A stretch of 64,000 nucleotides of DNA from an uncultured Pirellulales bacterium (GCA_938015445.1 CALLPE010000038.1:1-64000), one strand, 5' to 3'. Shown: positions 18,657 to 28,153, counted from the first letter of the stretch. A program made the numbers and translations. Notes: generated from the sequence alone by a model not told the origin.

Positions 18657-20867
18657 CTACTGCTTCACGTTGGCCGACCCCGAACCGATCGCCTGTAAAG
18701 TGCTGCGCAGCCAATAGTCGGTCCAACGCTTAAGATTCGGATGGTCGGGCTCGCTGGGCGGCTGCGTGACGGCAGGGGCTACTACCGGAGGCGAGGCATC
18801 ACTGGCATCCGTAGGCGCTTCCGCCGACAGAAGTTCCGCACCGTCGGCGACCAGCGGTTGCCAGTTCCCTACTTTCCAAACCGCGCCGCTAGTGAACCAT
18901 CGGCAATACTGTTTCGATGTAGTGGGGAGAATCAATTGGTAATCGACACGCACCAGTCCGGGCGTTTCGTGAGCCGTTACGCAAACGTCGAAGCGAAGTT
19001 GTTCATAAGCGCCTTCGGGCGCCGGCATGGTTGCCCATTTGCCAGCCGCTACCAACGCTCTAGTCTGTACGCCACCGGCAAGCTGCAAGTAAACCGAGTA
19101 TCCCCGCCCACTTTGCTGTACCAACAGAACGGGTGCCAGCTCAGCCATAAGCTGGGCGGCAATTTGCGGCTCGACCGGCATCAGTTCGGCCTGGCCGCCA
19201 GGCTCTGCGGCGGGAAAGGTACTCTGGTTGCCGGTACCACCGCCGTCGGAAGACTTGGCCCGCGCTCTGGCTAGCCGCTGCGTGTTCCGCAATCCTACCA
19301 GACCGTCTGAAGGCGTCGGGCTAGCATTACGATTGACCGATCGGCCCCGGCCCGTCCCATCCATTCGGCCCGACGCAACATCCGACGCGCCGACAACGGG
19401 ATGTGGGTGTGGAAGTCCACTGCTACCGCCGGGCCGGAGCGAGCTACTTTCAGCAGACACCTGACGCCACAGTTCCTGCATCAAGACTTCCCGGACTGCG
19501 CCCAGCACATCGTTGTGGGTTATTCTGGTCGCGGCCGCTGGCGGATTATCAGTCGCACCGGTTGGGCCGCCTGCCAAGGGGTGTAAGGGGACGTCGAGCT
19601 GGAAGGCGTCGCCGTCCGATCCCATCTCAGTTGAAACAGTGGAAATGGTGGCGTTACCCTCCGAGTCGGCTTGTGTAGTGTCTGGCAGAGGGCGAGCGTT
19701 CTGCTGACGGGCCAGCAGCCAGTCGTTTGCGGGAACGCGAACTAGGCGTGCGCCCCCCACAAGGCACGCCACCATCAACAGCATTCCCACAGCCAGCCCG
19801 AGCGCGCCCCGACCCATCCGCGTAGCCTGGTTGCGGCGCCGGTCCAGCATACCCGCCACCCGGTCCTCCAGCCGGCAACTGGGCAAGAGTATCCCGACCA
19901 CCGATACGCTCAAAGGGGTAGGCCGTAGCCTTTCGGCGATGGCCAACAACGTCCGCGCGTACGAACAAGCATCGCCTGCGCGAAGCACATAATTGTCGCA
20001 CAGTTCTTCCCGGGCTTGCGATAATTCGCGGGCCAGTAGGTAGATCATCGGATGGGGCCACAGGATGGCGTGAAGCAAACGCTGCACCAGTCCGATCAAG
20101 TGGTCCCGGTGTGCCACGTGCGCGCACTCGTGGATAAGCACATCTTGCAACTGCCGGCCGCGGAGCCGCAGCCTGTTGGGCAGGATGACTATGGGCCGCA
20201 GGATTCCGACGCTCACCGGACTGCCCATCAGCGGCGACACCATGATCGGCGGCAGCCGCTTGACACCCAGCGATGCACGAACGGCCGGTTCCACCCCGGC
20301 CAGCAGCGCAGCTTCCAGCGGTCGCAGTCCCCGGCGCAGGCGGCTCATCGCGCGAATGCCCCAAGCTAACCGCAGGGCGAAATAGCCTACGCCGCAAATC
20401 CACACCACCGTCAATGCGGCGAAAGCCGCGCGCAGCGCGTCGACAACCGGAGCCGGCACGGCGATGCCCTCGCGCAGCTTTACGGCCAGTGATGTCAACC
20501 AGGCCTGCCCTTCAGGCTCGTTTGACGCTGACCGCTGCGCTGCATCGTTACTTCCGCTGGTCATCCCAGCCGCAACTCCGTCCGTACCGGTCGTTGCAGC
20601 GGCATGGTCGGTTTGGGGATGAGTGACGCGGACGGGCAAACGCACCACAGCTACATCAGCCCGCTGGAAAGCCCATGCCAGCACGGCGCCTACAGGAATG
20701 CTTGCCAGTACGCACAGCCACAGCCCGTAGCGAGCAGCCGGATTTCGTCGGGCTACGGTGTGCGACAGCAAATAGCCGATCGCCACCACGAACGCTATTT
20801 GCAAGGCGATGCTGACCGCCAACAAGGCCGCCGAGTCGCCTGGATAAAACCGCAGTATCTCACTCAT
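18657..20867 (-). CDS. BlaR1/MecR1-family membrane metallopeptidase sensor (M56)
   Basis: A 736-residue protein. The N-terminal half has several membrane helices (ALLAVSIALQIAFVVAIGYLL, YGLWLCVLASIPVGAVLAW, VWICGVGYFALRLAWGI) and an M56 zinc-peptidase domain with HECAH at residues 246-250; the downstream AREELCDNYVL supplies the third ligand. The C-terminal 350 residues are a long low-complexity Pro/Ser/Gly region ending in a domain of unknown type, not a penicillin-binding domain, so the signal is probably not a beta-lactam. It is the second gene of an operon: its start overlaps the end of the BlaI-like repressor gene by eight bases. In the family, the signal-activated peptidase inactivates the repressor. 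Confidence 0.88.
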   Translation of the reverse strand: MSEILRFYPGDSAALLAVSIALQIAFVVAIGYLLSHTVARRNPAARYGLWLCVLASIPVGAVLAWAFQRADVAVVRLPVRVTHPQTDHAAATTGTDGVAAGMTSGSNDAAQRSASNEPEGQAWLTSLAVKLREGIAVPAPVVDALRAAFAALTVVWICGVGYFALRLAWGIRAMSRLRRGLRPLEAALLAGVEPAVRASLGVKRLPPIMVSPLMGSPVSVGILRPIVILPNRLRLRGRQLQDVLIHECAHVAHRDHLIGLVQRLLHAILWPHPMIYLLARELSQAREELCDNYVLRAGDACSYARTLLAIAERLRPTPLSVSVVGILLPSCRLEDRVAGMLDRRRNQATRMGRGALGLAVGMLLMVACLVGGARLVRVPANDWLLARQQNARPLPDTTQADSEGNATISTVSTEMGSDGDAFQLDVPLHPLAGGPTGATDNPPAAATRITHNDVLGAVREVLMQELWRQVSAESSSLRPGGSSGLPHPHPVVGASDVASGRMDGTGRGRSVNRNASPTPSDGLVGLRNTQRLARARAKSSDGGGTGNQSTFPAAEPGGQAELMPVEPQIAAQLMAELAPVLLVQQSGRGYSVYLQLAGGVQTRALVAAGKWATMPAPEGAYEQLRFDVCVTAHETPGLVRVDYQLILPTTSKQYCRWFTSGAVWKVGNWQPLVADGAELLSAEAPTDASDASPPVVAPAVTQPPSEPDHPNLKRWTDYWLRSTLQAIGSGSANVKQ

Positions 20868-21255
20868 GCTGGCCCCTTTCGGCCTCGGCGATCATTTGGC
20901 GAATTCGTTCGGCCTCCTGGGGCGAAACGCCGCGCGACTCCAATAGGGTCATCACCAGCGAATCGGCCGAGCCGGCGAATACCGTATCCACCATTTGGTC
21001 CAGCAGGCTGCGAACCGTCGAATCGCGACACCGGCGGGCGTAGTAGCGGTAGGCCGGCCCGTCCTCCTCGTGTCCCAGCCAGCCTTTTTCTTCCAGCCGG
21101 GTGATCAAAGTTTGCACGGTATTGCGGGCCAGCCGATGGCGGGCGGAAAGCACCTCCCACACTTCGGCCACAGTTGCCTTGCCGCGCTCCCAAATGATAT
21201 TCATGATCTCAAGCTGCCGCGGGGAAAGCGTCGTCGTTTCCGCTCGCCTGTTCAT
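20860..21255 (-). CDS. BlaI/MecI/CopY-family transcriptional repressor
   Basis: A 131-residue winged-helix repressor: LSPRQLEIMNIIWERGKATVAEVWEVL at the N-terminus, a recognition-helix region RNTVQTLITRLEEKGWL, then the wing GPAYRYYARR and a dimerisation segment ending LLESRGVSPQEAERIRQMIAEAERG. The ATG at 21255 gives the normal family length, while the longer frame to 21408 adds unrelated sequence. It forms an operon with the BlaR1-like gene (eight-base overlap), which should cleave or inactivate it. A TACAnnTGTA palindrome lies about 270 bases upstream and is a candidate operator for autoregulation. Confidence 0.92.
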   Translation of the reverse strand: MNRRAETTTLSPRQLEIMNIIWERGKATVAEVWEVLSARHRLARNTVQTLITRLEEKGWLGHEEDGPAYRYYARRCRDSTVRSLLDQMVDTVFAGSADSLVMTLLESRGVSPQEAERIRQMIAEAERGQHE

Positions 21256-21427
21256 ACGAACTGCCCTTTGCAGTTGAGAAAGCCTTGTTGCTCGGCTGGT
21301 TCGGTTGCCGCCCTGTCGCAAAGATTGCCGTGGAAAATCGGTACAAGACGTCAAACACGCCGAAAAAAGATGGCCGACTTCAAGTGCCCCGCCCTTGGGC
21401 GCATCCACAATTGCAAAAACCGTAGTT

Positions 21428-21472
21428 CACTGCAACCACTGCACGCACTGCGCCCTGTTGGTCCACTGCAAT
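21428..21472. repeat. Tandem repeat, 9-bp unit, 5 copies
   Basis: Three adjacent 9-base units (CACTGCAAC, CACTGCACG, CACTGCGCC), one decayed unit (CTGTTGGTC), then CACTGCAAT, with exact 9-base spacing. Confidence 0.7.
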
Positions 21473-21526
21473 GCCACGATACTTCATACAACCGTAATTT
21501 GTACCAAGTCGCAACAAGCTTGTCAA

Positions 21527-21538
21527 CTACAAGTGTAG
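21527..21538. promoter_or_regulatory. BlaI/MecI-type operator candidate
   Basis: CTACAAGTGTAG is an inverted repeat (CTACA and TGTAG around AG) and contains TACAnnTGTA, the core of operators bound by BlaI/MecI repressors. A second, one-mismatch site (TACAACCGTA) lies at 21487-21496. Both are upstream of the BlaI-like gene. That this protein binds them is inferred. Confidence 0.5.
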
Positions 21539-22077
21539 GCAAACTGCATATACCGACGACGCAGAACGCCGGGAAGTTCCCTAAGAACTTCTCGGCGGAC
21601 AACGCTGCTTTTATTCACAGCGTCGCCTGATAATATTACCGCCGGCACCGTTAACAAGAAAATGTTGGCTACAAGCTGCTAAGCGGACGCAGCAAGGCAA
21701 ACCGCTGCGGAGAAAAAAGTTATACCGGATGGGATTTTCCTCGACCCAGTAGATACGCAGTCGTCCGACACGCTGCACAAAACCTGCGCAACCGGTAAAA
21801 AACTCCCAATCTGCGTCGGCATCGGCCATGCAATCGACATCCTAAGATTGGCTGTGTAAACGACTTATACTCCTTTGCCAAACGATATTTCGCTAATCGG
21901 TGCCCGAGTAAGCAGGCAGTTAAACCTTTTTGGGTTTTGTTTGGTGCCAAAGCCACTTACAGATTGCACCATTCAGGTGGGTATTGGCAACTCATCCGCT
22001 GTCGTGGTTTTAATTAGGGTTACAGCCCACTACTGACCACCCAGATGCGCCGCAGGGCAAGCCAGCCGTGCTACCAT

Positions 22078-22101
22078 GCGACAAGTCTGCCATTTTGTCG
22101 C
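22078..22101. repeat. Inverted repeat upstream of DUF362 gene
   Basis: GCGACAA and TTGTCGC form a perfect seven-base inverted repeat around ten bases, about 200 bases before the DUF362 start. It could be an operator or an RNA hairpin. Confidence 0.4.
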
Positions 22102-22141
22102 CAATTGCCGTATACTGAAGCCGTGTGAGCAACCGTAAATC

Positions 22142-22195
22142 GCCGTCAAGCTCGTCGAAGTTAGCCGTCAAGTTCGTCAAATTAAGCTGTCAAGC
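22142..22195. repeat. Tandem repeat, 22-bp unit, 2.5 copies
   Basis: Units at 22142-22163 and 22164-22185 share GCCGTCAAG(C/T)TCGTC; a partial third unit (GCTGTCAAGC) follows at 22186. Confidence 0.8.
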
Positions 22196-22302
22196 ATGGG
22201 CTGCGGCGAGCGCGCCGAGCGCTGCCGCGGACCAGCGCGGTATTCAGGAATCTGCGCTTTTTGACTTGCGATTTTGACTTTAGTTTCAGGGGAGAACGCT
22301 TG

Positions 22303-23454
22303 ATGTACGAAGCAGTAAAGACCGATCGACGCCGTTTTCTGGGGCGCGTGGCCCTTGCTGGTGCAGCGGCAAGTATGGCTAGTGTTACCAGCGCGCCGGG
22401 GGCGTTGGGACTGACAGGGGCCCTGGCCGGTGAACCATCTACCGTCGGCAGCCGTGTGGCAGTCATGCACGGCGACGACCGGCGCGAGAACATCTTCCGG
22501 GCGTTGCGCGCGTTCGAGAAGCAGATCGCCCGCGACATCGGCGACCGGCTAGTGGTGATCAAGCCCAACAATGTGGCTGTAAATATTCAGCTTTCGGCTA
22601 CGCACGCCGACGCGATAGAGGGCATCCTGGAGTTTCTCAAGTCGATAGGCAAGTTGCGCCAGGCGGTGATTGCCGAGTCGGCGGCCAACGGCCCGACATT
22701 TGAAGGATTCTCGAACTACGGTTATACCAAACTGGCCGAGCGATACGGTGTGAAGCTGATCGACTTGGACAAAGAAGAAGTAGAAACGGTGTGGGTATTC
22801 GACCAGCAGGACTTCCGCCCACGCTCGGCCCGGCTATCGAAGATGCTCCTGGACCGGCGGAATTACATTATTTCGGCGGCGAAGATGAAGACCCACGACC
22901 GTGTGGTGGCCACGCTGTCGCTGAAGAACATCGTCTTCGGAGCGCCGATCAAAGACGAGGGCTTCCGGTGGGGCGGCAAGGGAAAGCCCGGTGCCAAGAA
23001 TGACAAGCCCATCGTTCACGGCAGCGGATTTCGGGCACTGAACTACAATCTTTTCGCTTTGGCCCCGCGCCTGCATCCGCACCTGGCGGTGATCGACGGC
23101 TACGACGGAATGGAAGGCAACGGTCCGACCAGCGGCAGCGCAGTGGACCACCGCATCTGTGTGGTTTCGCCCGATTGGCTGGCGGCCGACCGCGTTGCCG
23201 TGGAGCTGATGGGAATCGACTTTTCCACGGTGGGCTATTTGAACTTCTGCGGTGAGGCTGGCTTCGGGCAGACCGACTTGGCACGCATCGAAATCATCGG
23301 GGAACCTATCGCGCGACACATACGCCGCTACCAACTCCACAAGAATATCGAGCAGCAGTTGATTTGGATGAAGCCTGCTCAGGTCAGTAGCAGTGATCGC
23401 CGGCAGCCGGCGTCGGCCGAGCTTTTTGCGCCGTGCAGCGGGATGCTGGGCTAA
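22303..23454 (+). CDS. Tat-exported DUF362 protein
   Basis: A 383-residue protein with a twin-arginine signal (DRRRFLGRVALAGAAASMA), so it is probably folded, perhaps with a cofactor, before export. The body is a DUF362 domain: VVIKPNNV near the start, then AVIAESAANGPTFEGFSNYGY, ISAAKMKTHDRVVATLSLKNI and a late VDHRICVVSPDWLAADRVAVELMG. DUF362 proteins are common in anaerobes and often carry ferredoxin domains, but this one has none. The biochemical role is not known. GGGGAG lies about eight bases before the ATG at 22303; the longer frame to 22261 would disrupt the Tat signal. Confidence 0.85.
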   Translation: MYEAVKTDRRRFLGRVALAGAAASMASVTSAPGALGLTGALAGEPSTVGSRVAVMHGDDRRENIFRALRAFEKQIARDIGDRLVVIKPNNVAVNIQLSATHADAIEGILEFLKSIGKLRQAVIAESAANGPTFEGFSNYGYTKLAERYGVKLIDLDKEEVETVWVFDQQDFRPRSARLSKMLLDRRNYIISAAKMKTHDRVVATLSLKNIVFGAPIKDEGFRWGGKGKPGAKNDKPIVHGSGFRALNYNLFALAPRLHPHLAVIDGYDGMEGNGPTSGSAVDHRICVVSPDWLAADRVAVELMGIDFSTVGYLNFCGEAGFGQTDLARIEIIGEPIARHIRRYQLHKNIEQQLIWMKPAQVSSSDRRQPASAELFAPCSGMLG

Positions 23455-23505
23455 GGGTTAGCAGCTCATGCGGCGTTTTGCCTCTGCCCGCGATACGTCT
23501 GGTAT

Positions 23506-23565
23506 TACGTCTACTTCGAATACCGATGCCGGGTTTGCGTCCGCCAGGTATACGTCCGCCGGAAA
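23506..23565. repeat. Tandem repeat, 15-bp unit, 4 copies
   Basis: Units TACGTCTACTTCGAA, TACCGATGCCGGGTT, TGCGTCCGCCAGGTA and TACGTCCGCCGGAAA follow each other at exact 15-base spacing, and a shortened copy precedes them at 23494. The rest of 23455-23789, between the DUF362 and moeA genes, shows no gene. Confidence 0.65.
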
Positions 23566-23789
23566 GCTCCTATAGGCCAGCTACCGTTGCCACGGCCGGT
23601 AAGATTTTGCCGAACACCATGGCAGAACTTGGCGCGGTGCGGGAACCTGCTAGTTATGCAAATGGGCAGGATGACACGGCAGTCAGGGCGTTGCAACGCG
23701 GACATAAAACCGGCCGCCGTGCGGATGCTGTTGGCAGATCGTTGCCCGTATGCAATCATTACTTTAAGCCGCACTTGGGTTGGTTTGCC

Positions 23790-25058
23790 ATGTCAGACGT
23801 GCGCATGAAAGGCTTCGCTCGACGCACCACCGTGGCCCAGGCGCTGGCTTGGCTCGACGGCCACTTGTGCATCTTGGCCGAAGAAGTCGTGCCGTTGGAG
23901 AAAGCCGCCCGGCGCGTTCTCGCCCGAACTATCGTAAGCAGCGTGAATGTGCCGGGATTCGCCCGCGGAATGATGGATGGCTACGCAATTCGAGCGGCCG
24001 ACGTGCAAGGGGCTAGTCCCTACGGTCCTGTCGTTTTGCGTGTTATTGGCCGTTCGCTGCCGGGCCGCCCATTCCAAGGGGTAGTGGAAAGCGGCACGGC
24101 GGTTTGCATCATGACCGGCGCTCCGCTGCCGGCCGGCGCAGATGCAGTGCTGCCTGCGGAACTGACCGAAAACCAACAGTGGATCAAAGGCGGAGGAGAG
24201 ATTCGCGCAGTCGGCGACGTTGGGCCGGGCAAACATGTGAGCGGCATCGGTTCAGATGTCGCGGTCGGGCAAGAAGTATTGCCTGCTGGAAGGCTGCTCC
24301 GTCCCCAAGACGTCGGCCTGTTGTCGTCGATCGGATTGGCCGATGTGCCGGTCGTCCGCTGTCCGCGCGTCCGCATCGTGACCACCGGCGACGAGTTGCT
24401 GCCCGCAGGCGCTCGACCAGCGGGGTATCGCATCGCGGATTCCAACGGGCCGATGCTTCAAGCTCTGGTAACACGCGATGGGGGGCTGGCAGAGCTGGTT
24501 GGCCCAGTTGCCGATCAACCCGAGGCCATATTGGATGCCATGCGTGGCCCGGCCGATGTCGTGCTGGTCTCTGGCGGTTCAAGCGTAGGCGAAGAAGACT
24601 GCGCACCGGTGTTGCTGCGCCAACACGGCCAGTTGGCTGTTCACGGCATCGCCATGCGGCCCAGCAGCCCGACCGGCATGGGAATCCTCGATGGCCGCCT
24701 GGTGTTTCTCTTGCCCGGCAATCCAGTCTCGTGTTTGTGTGCCTATGATTTTTTCGCTGGTAGGGCGATACGGGCTTTGGGGGGGCGCTCGGTCGAGTGG
24801 CCGTATCGCCGGGTGCGGCTGCCCCTGGCGCGGAAAATAGCTTCCCACATAGGCAGCGTAGACTACTTGCGCGTCCGCCTGATCGATGGTCAAGTAGAGC
24901 CGCTGGCAATCAGCGGCGCTTCGATCCTTTCTTCCACGACTCGCGCCGACGGCTTCATAATACTTCCAGAGAATTGCGAGGGGCTCTTGCCAGATGCTGA
25001 AGTAGAGGTCTTTTTGTACGACGACTTGCAAGCCGCCAGCCGCCACGTGGGGCGATAA
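23790..25058 (+). CDS. moeA: Molybdopterin molybdenumtransferase MoeA
   Basis: This enzyme inserts molybdate (or tungstate) into adenylylated molybdopterin, the last common step of molybdenum cofactor synthesis. The 422-residue protein shows the MoeA order: PGFARGMMDGYAIRAADV, TGAPLPAGADAVLP, RIVTTGDELLPAG, then the MoaB-like core DVVLVSGGSSVGEED and VFLLPGNPVSCLCAYDFF, and a C-terminal beta domain. The frame is open 119 codons upstream, but similarity starts at MSDVRMKGFARRTTVAQAL; the ATG at 23790 (or 23805) is taken as the start. A second MoeA paralogue follows 90 bases downstream. Confidence 0.93.
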   Translation: MSDVRMKGFARRTTVAQALAWLDGHLCILAEEVVPLEKAARRVLARTIVSSVNVPGFARGMMDGYAIRAADVQGASPYGPVVLRVIGRSLPGRPFQGVVESGTAVCIMTGAPLPAGADAVLPAELTENQQWIKGGGEIRAVGDVGPGKHVSGIGSDVAVGQEVLPAGRLLRPQDVGLLSSIGLADVPVVRCPRVRIVTTGDELLPAGARPAGYRIADSNGPMLQALVTRDGGLAELVGPVADQPEAILDAMRGPADVVLVSGGSSVGEEDCAPVLLRQHGQLAVHGIAMRPSSPTGMGILDGRLVFLLPGNPVSCLCAYDFFAGRAIRALGGRSVEWPYRRVRLPLARKIASHIGSVDYLRVRLIDGQVEPLAISGASILSSTTRADGFIILPENCEGLLPDAEVEVFLYDDLQAASRHVGR

Positions 25059-25148
25059 TGTTTCTGACGGCTATAAGTTTCCTGCATAAACTGCACGTGT
25101 GTTGGCTAAACCGCCATCGGTAGTGCCACCTGCTCAATCGAAAGTGCC

Positions 25149-27185
25149 ATGTCCCCACAGCCGAGCGATGATTGCCGACAACAATTTCTGGCCGTTCTGG
25201 ACCGCGATGAGGCCCAGCGGCGTTTTCGCGCCGAACTGCGTTTGGAGCCGCTGGGAACCGAGATCGTGCCGCTGGCTCATGCTTTGGGACGAGTAGTGGC
25301 TGAGGATGTGATCTCGCCGTTCAACGTACCATCTTTCGACCGGTCGAATTTCGACGGCTACGCGGTGCGTGCGGCCGATACCTGCGGAGCTATGGAAGAA
25401 CGTCCGCGGCAGTTGCGAATGCTTGCGGGGACGATTTCTCCGGGCATTGTGCCCCGGATGGAAGTCGTCCCCGGCACGGCGATGGCCATCGAAACCGGCG
25501 GCATGTTGCCGCGCGGAGCCGATGCCGTGGTAATGGTCGAGCACACCGACCGGCAGGGCGATGTGTTGCTGGTTTACGCACAGGTTGTGGCTGGGTTCGG
25601 GATCAGCTTTGCCGGCACCGATATTTCTGGCGGCGAAACCGTGATTCGGCGCGGCACGGTGCTTACCAGCCGGGAAACGGGAGTTTTGGCGGCCGTGGGC
25701 GTGGCCGAGGTGAAGGTCTTCCGTCGCCCGCGCGTGGCTGTAATCTCAACAGGTACCGAGCTGATCGCACCGGGCGAGCCGATGCGGCCGGGACGCATCT
25801 ACGACTCCAACTCGCGGATCATCGCCGACGCCGTGCGCGAGTTGGGTGGCGAGCCGCTTTACTGGCCGATTGTGCCGGACGATCTGGACACCCTCCGGCG
25901 TGTACTGGCCGACGCTGTCGAGGCGGCCGATGTAGTCCTGCTTTCCGGCGGCACAAGCAAAGGCGCTGGCGACCTGTCGTATCGAGCTGTAGAGGAAGTG
26001 ACGCGACCGGGAATCATGGTCCATGGTGTAGCCCTGAAGCCGGGTAAACCGATCTGCTTGGCGGTTCACGAGGGGAAGCCGGTGGTTGTATTGCCTGGCT
26101 TTCCCACTTCGGCCATTTTTACATTCCATGAGTTTGTCGCCCCGGTCATTAGGGTGCTGGCAGGACTGCCTAGCCCATCGCCCGATGTGGTGCACGCCCG
26201 CTTGGCCACAAGAATCAACTCCGAACTTGGCCGCACCGAGTACGTGTTGGTGAGCCTTGTCAAAGGTGGCGAAAAGCCGCCGGACTCAGAGGCATCGACC
26301 GACCGACTAGCCAATCCGCCCAGTACAGACGATTTGTCGGCCGACGAATCGCGGAGGGGTGCTTATAGGCACTCGGATGGCGAACTGGTGGCTTATCCGA
26401 TCGGCAAAGGCTCTGGCTCTGTAACTACCTTCAGCCATGCCGATGGTGTGTTGACAATCGCCCAGCACCAAACAATCGTCGAAGCCGGCAGCACAGTTGC
26501 GGTGCAATTGTTAGGTGCGCGGTTGCGTGCGGCTGACTTGGCGGTCGTTGGAAGCCATTGCACCGGACTGGACTACCTTCTGAGTTTGCTGCACCGGCAG
26601 GGTTTTACGACAAAACAGCTCAATGTCGGCAGCACAGCAGGCCTCGAAGCCGCCATACGAGAACAGTGCGACCTGGCCGGAATCCACTTGCTCGACCCGG
26701 CTACCGGCCAATATAACCGGCCATTCTTGACCGAGAAGTTGGAACTGATTCCAGGGTATGGCCGAATGCAGGGCGTCGTGTTTCGCCCTGGCGATGAGCG
26801 GTTCGAGGGCCATTCGGCCGAGGAAGCGATCCGGCAAGCGCTTGCAGACCCCAGTTGCGTAATGATAAACCGCAATATCGGCAGCGGCACCCGACTGGTG
26901 ATCGATCGCCTGCTGGGCGGCGTGCAACCGCCCGGTTATGCTGTGCAGCCGAGAAGCCACACGGCGGTGGCCGGGGCGGTGGCTCAGGGAAGGGCCGATT
27001 GGGGAGTGGCCATCGAATCGGTCGCTCGCAGTGCGCAGCTTGGCTTCTTGCCGCTGTGCGAAGAACGATATGATTTCGTGGTTCCCCGCAGCCGCCTGCA
27101 ACGCGCTGCGGTGGTCGCTTTCCGCCAATTGCTGGCCGACGCCGAGGTTCGCCGTGCCCTGGCCGAGATGGGCTTGCGAACCTAA
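25149..27185 (+). CDS. moeA: MoeA fused to a C-terminal PBP-like domain
   Basis: A 678-residue fusion. Residues 1 to about 410 are a full MoeA (PSFDRSNFDGYAVRAADT, TGGMLPRGADAVVMVEHTD, VISTGTELIAPGEPMRPG, DVVLLSGGTSKGAGD, PVVVLPGFPTSAIFTFHEF). After a variable linker rich in charged residues, about residues 455-678 form a PBP-like domain (LAVVGSHCTGLDYLLSLLHRQGF, AGIHLLDPATGQYNRPF, VMINRNIGSGTRLVIDRLLGG), of the type found fused to MoeA or to ModE-like DNA-binding domains. The second domain may bind the oxyanion or a cofactor intermediate. Two MoeA proteins in tandem may divide molybdenum and tungsten, which is inference. Confidence 0.92.
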   Translation: MSPQPSDDCRQQFLAVLDRDEAQRRFRAELRLEPLGTEIVPLAHALGRVVAEDVISPFNVPSFDRSNFDGYAVRAADTCGAMEERPRQLRMLAGTISPGIVPRMEVVPGTAMAIETGGMLPRGADAVVMVEHTDRQGDVLLVYAQVVAGFGISFAGTDISGGETVIRRGTVLTSRETGVLAAVGVAEVKVFRRPRVAVISTGTELIAPGEPMRPGRIYDSNSRIIADAVRELGGEPLYWPIVPDDLDTLRRVLADAVEAADVVLLSGGTSKGAGDLSYRAVEEVTRPGIMVHGVALKPGKPICLAVHEGKPVVVLPGFPTSAIFTFHEFVAPVIRVLAGLPSPSPDVVHARLATRINSELGRTEYVLVSLVKGGEKPPDSEASTDRLANPPSTDDLSADESRRGAYRHSDGELVAYPIGKGSGSVTTFSHADGVLTIAQHQTIVEAGSTVAVQLLGARLRAADLAVVGSHCTGLDYLLSLLHRQGFTTKQLNVGSTAGLEAAIREQCDLAGIHLLDPATGQYNRPFLTEKLELIPGYGRMQGVVFRPGDERFEGHSAEEAIRQALADPSCVMINRNIGSGTRLVIDRLLGGVQPPGYAVQPRSHTAVAGAVAQGRADWGVAIESVARSAQLGFLPLCEERYDFVVPRSRLQRAAVVAFRQLLADAEVRRALAEMGLRT

Positions 27186-27412
27186 ACCGCCCCCTGCCAA
27201 GCGGTGGCAAGCCACAGGCGTGCCCGCGCGACGCGACAGTCGGCTATCGACTGCCAAGTCGACGTTCCCAGCTCATTCAGCTTGCTCGGACTAATCGCCG
27301 GGCGGCATGGCTAGCTTGTCCAGCCGGGAATCTCAGTGGCCGGCGGTGGTCTGCCAGGCAAATCTTAACAGCGTTGCGCAAATTGCTTGCAATTCGGGGA
27401 GGTCTGATCATA

Positions 27413-28153
27413 ATGGAAGTTGTGCGGGCACAAGCTGGCGAGGGTTTGCCGCCTGCCGGTTGTGTGCGTTTGATACAGCTTAAACCCGTATTGAGGCAGC
27501 GCTGGAGTCTGGCAAAAATGGCCCCGAATCGAGTGTGCTGGCGGCTGTTGGCCGTCTGCACGGCGGTTGGCTACTGCGCCTTGGTGGCACCGCCTGCTTT
27601 GGCCAACGGGGGCGGTTCTTTATCGAGTTTGGCCGGTTGGGTCTATCTGGATTCCAATCGCAATCTTAGCTTGGACACCACCGACTGGGCGATACCGGGT
27701 GCTACGTTGGAATTATATCGCGGCACCGATCTGACGCCGCTGATGACGACCGTGAGCGATATGTACGGTCGTTACGTGTTCGACGGCATACCAGGAGGGT
27801 TCGAATACAGCATCGTTTTGACATGCTGTTCGGTGCAGCCTGGAGGGAACACCGTCGGATCATTGCTGGACTTGAACACTGGCAATCCCATTGTGCCGGC
27901 TGGACAAACCTACCCGGATATCTCCCAGCGCGATCGAATCATCGGCATTTCGATACCCGCAACCGGGGCGGTCGGCGACAACTACAACTTCGGGCAGTTC
28001 ATCTATCCGCTCGAGCTGGTGTCGAAACGGATGTTGCTCAGCACCAGCCAAAAGTTCAACCACGCGCCGGAGCCTGGCACCGCTGTGCTGCTGGCGGTCG
28101 CTGGTCTGGTGTTGGTAGGCGGCGCGTTACGTCGCGTCAGGCCCTGGCGGTAA
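27413..28153 (+). CDS. PEP-CTERM sorted protein with SdrD-B-like domain
   Basis: A secreted surface protein. The mature part starts near ANGGGS and has a Cna-B/SdrD-B-type beta-sandwich: LAGWVYLDSNRNLSLDTTD, then IPGATLELYRG, TVSDMYGRYVFDGIPGG. The C-terminus is a PEP-CTERM signal: PEPGTAVLLA, a hydrophobic stretch, then RRVRPWR. An exosortase elsewhere in the genome would process it. Two starts are possible: the ATG at 27413 (GGGGAGG ten bases upstream, 246 residues, unusually long leader) and the ATG at 27518 (211 residues, a clean signal peptide MAPNRVCWRLLAV). The biological ligand is unknown. Confidence 0.75.
   Translation: MEVVRAQAGEGLPPAGCVRLIQLKPVLRQRWSLAKMAPNRVCWRLLAVCTAVGYCALVAPPALANGGGSLSSLAGWVYLDSNRNLSLDTTDWAIPGATLELYRGTDLTPLMTTVSDMYGRYVFDGIPGGFEYSIVLTCCSVQPGGNTVGSLLDLNTGNPIVPAGQTYPDISQRDRIIGISIPATGAVGDNYNFGQFIYPLELVSKRMLLSTSQKFNHAPEPGTAVLLAVAGLVLVGGALRRVRPWR

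Larger units (their letters stand above)
21256..22302. other. Long intergenic region between divergent blaI-like and DUF362 genes
   Basis: More than 1 kb without a recognisable gene, and visibly richer in A and T than the surrounding coding DNA. It contains a 9-bp tandem array, a BlaI-box-like palindrome, an inverted repeat and a 22-bp tandem array, each listed separately. Confidence 0.6.

Noticed and set aside
27518-28153. Shorter PEP-CTERM gene start as the only start
   Set aside because: It gives a cleaner signal peptide, but the upstream ATG at 27413 has the better ribosome binding site; both are kept as alternatives in the feature entry.
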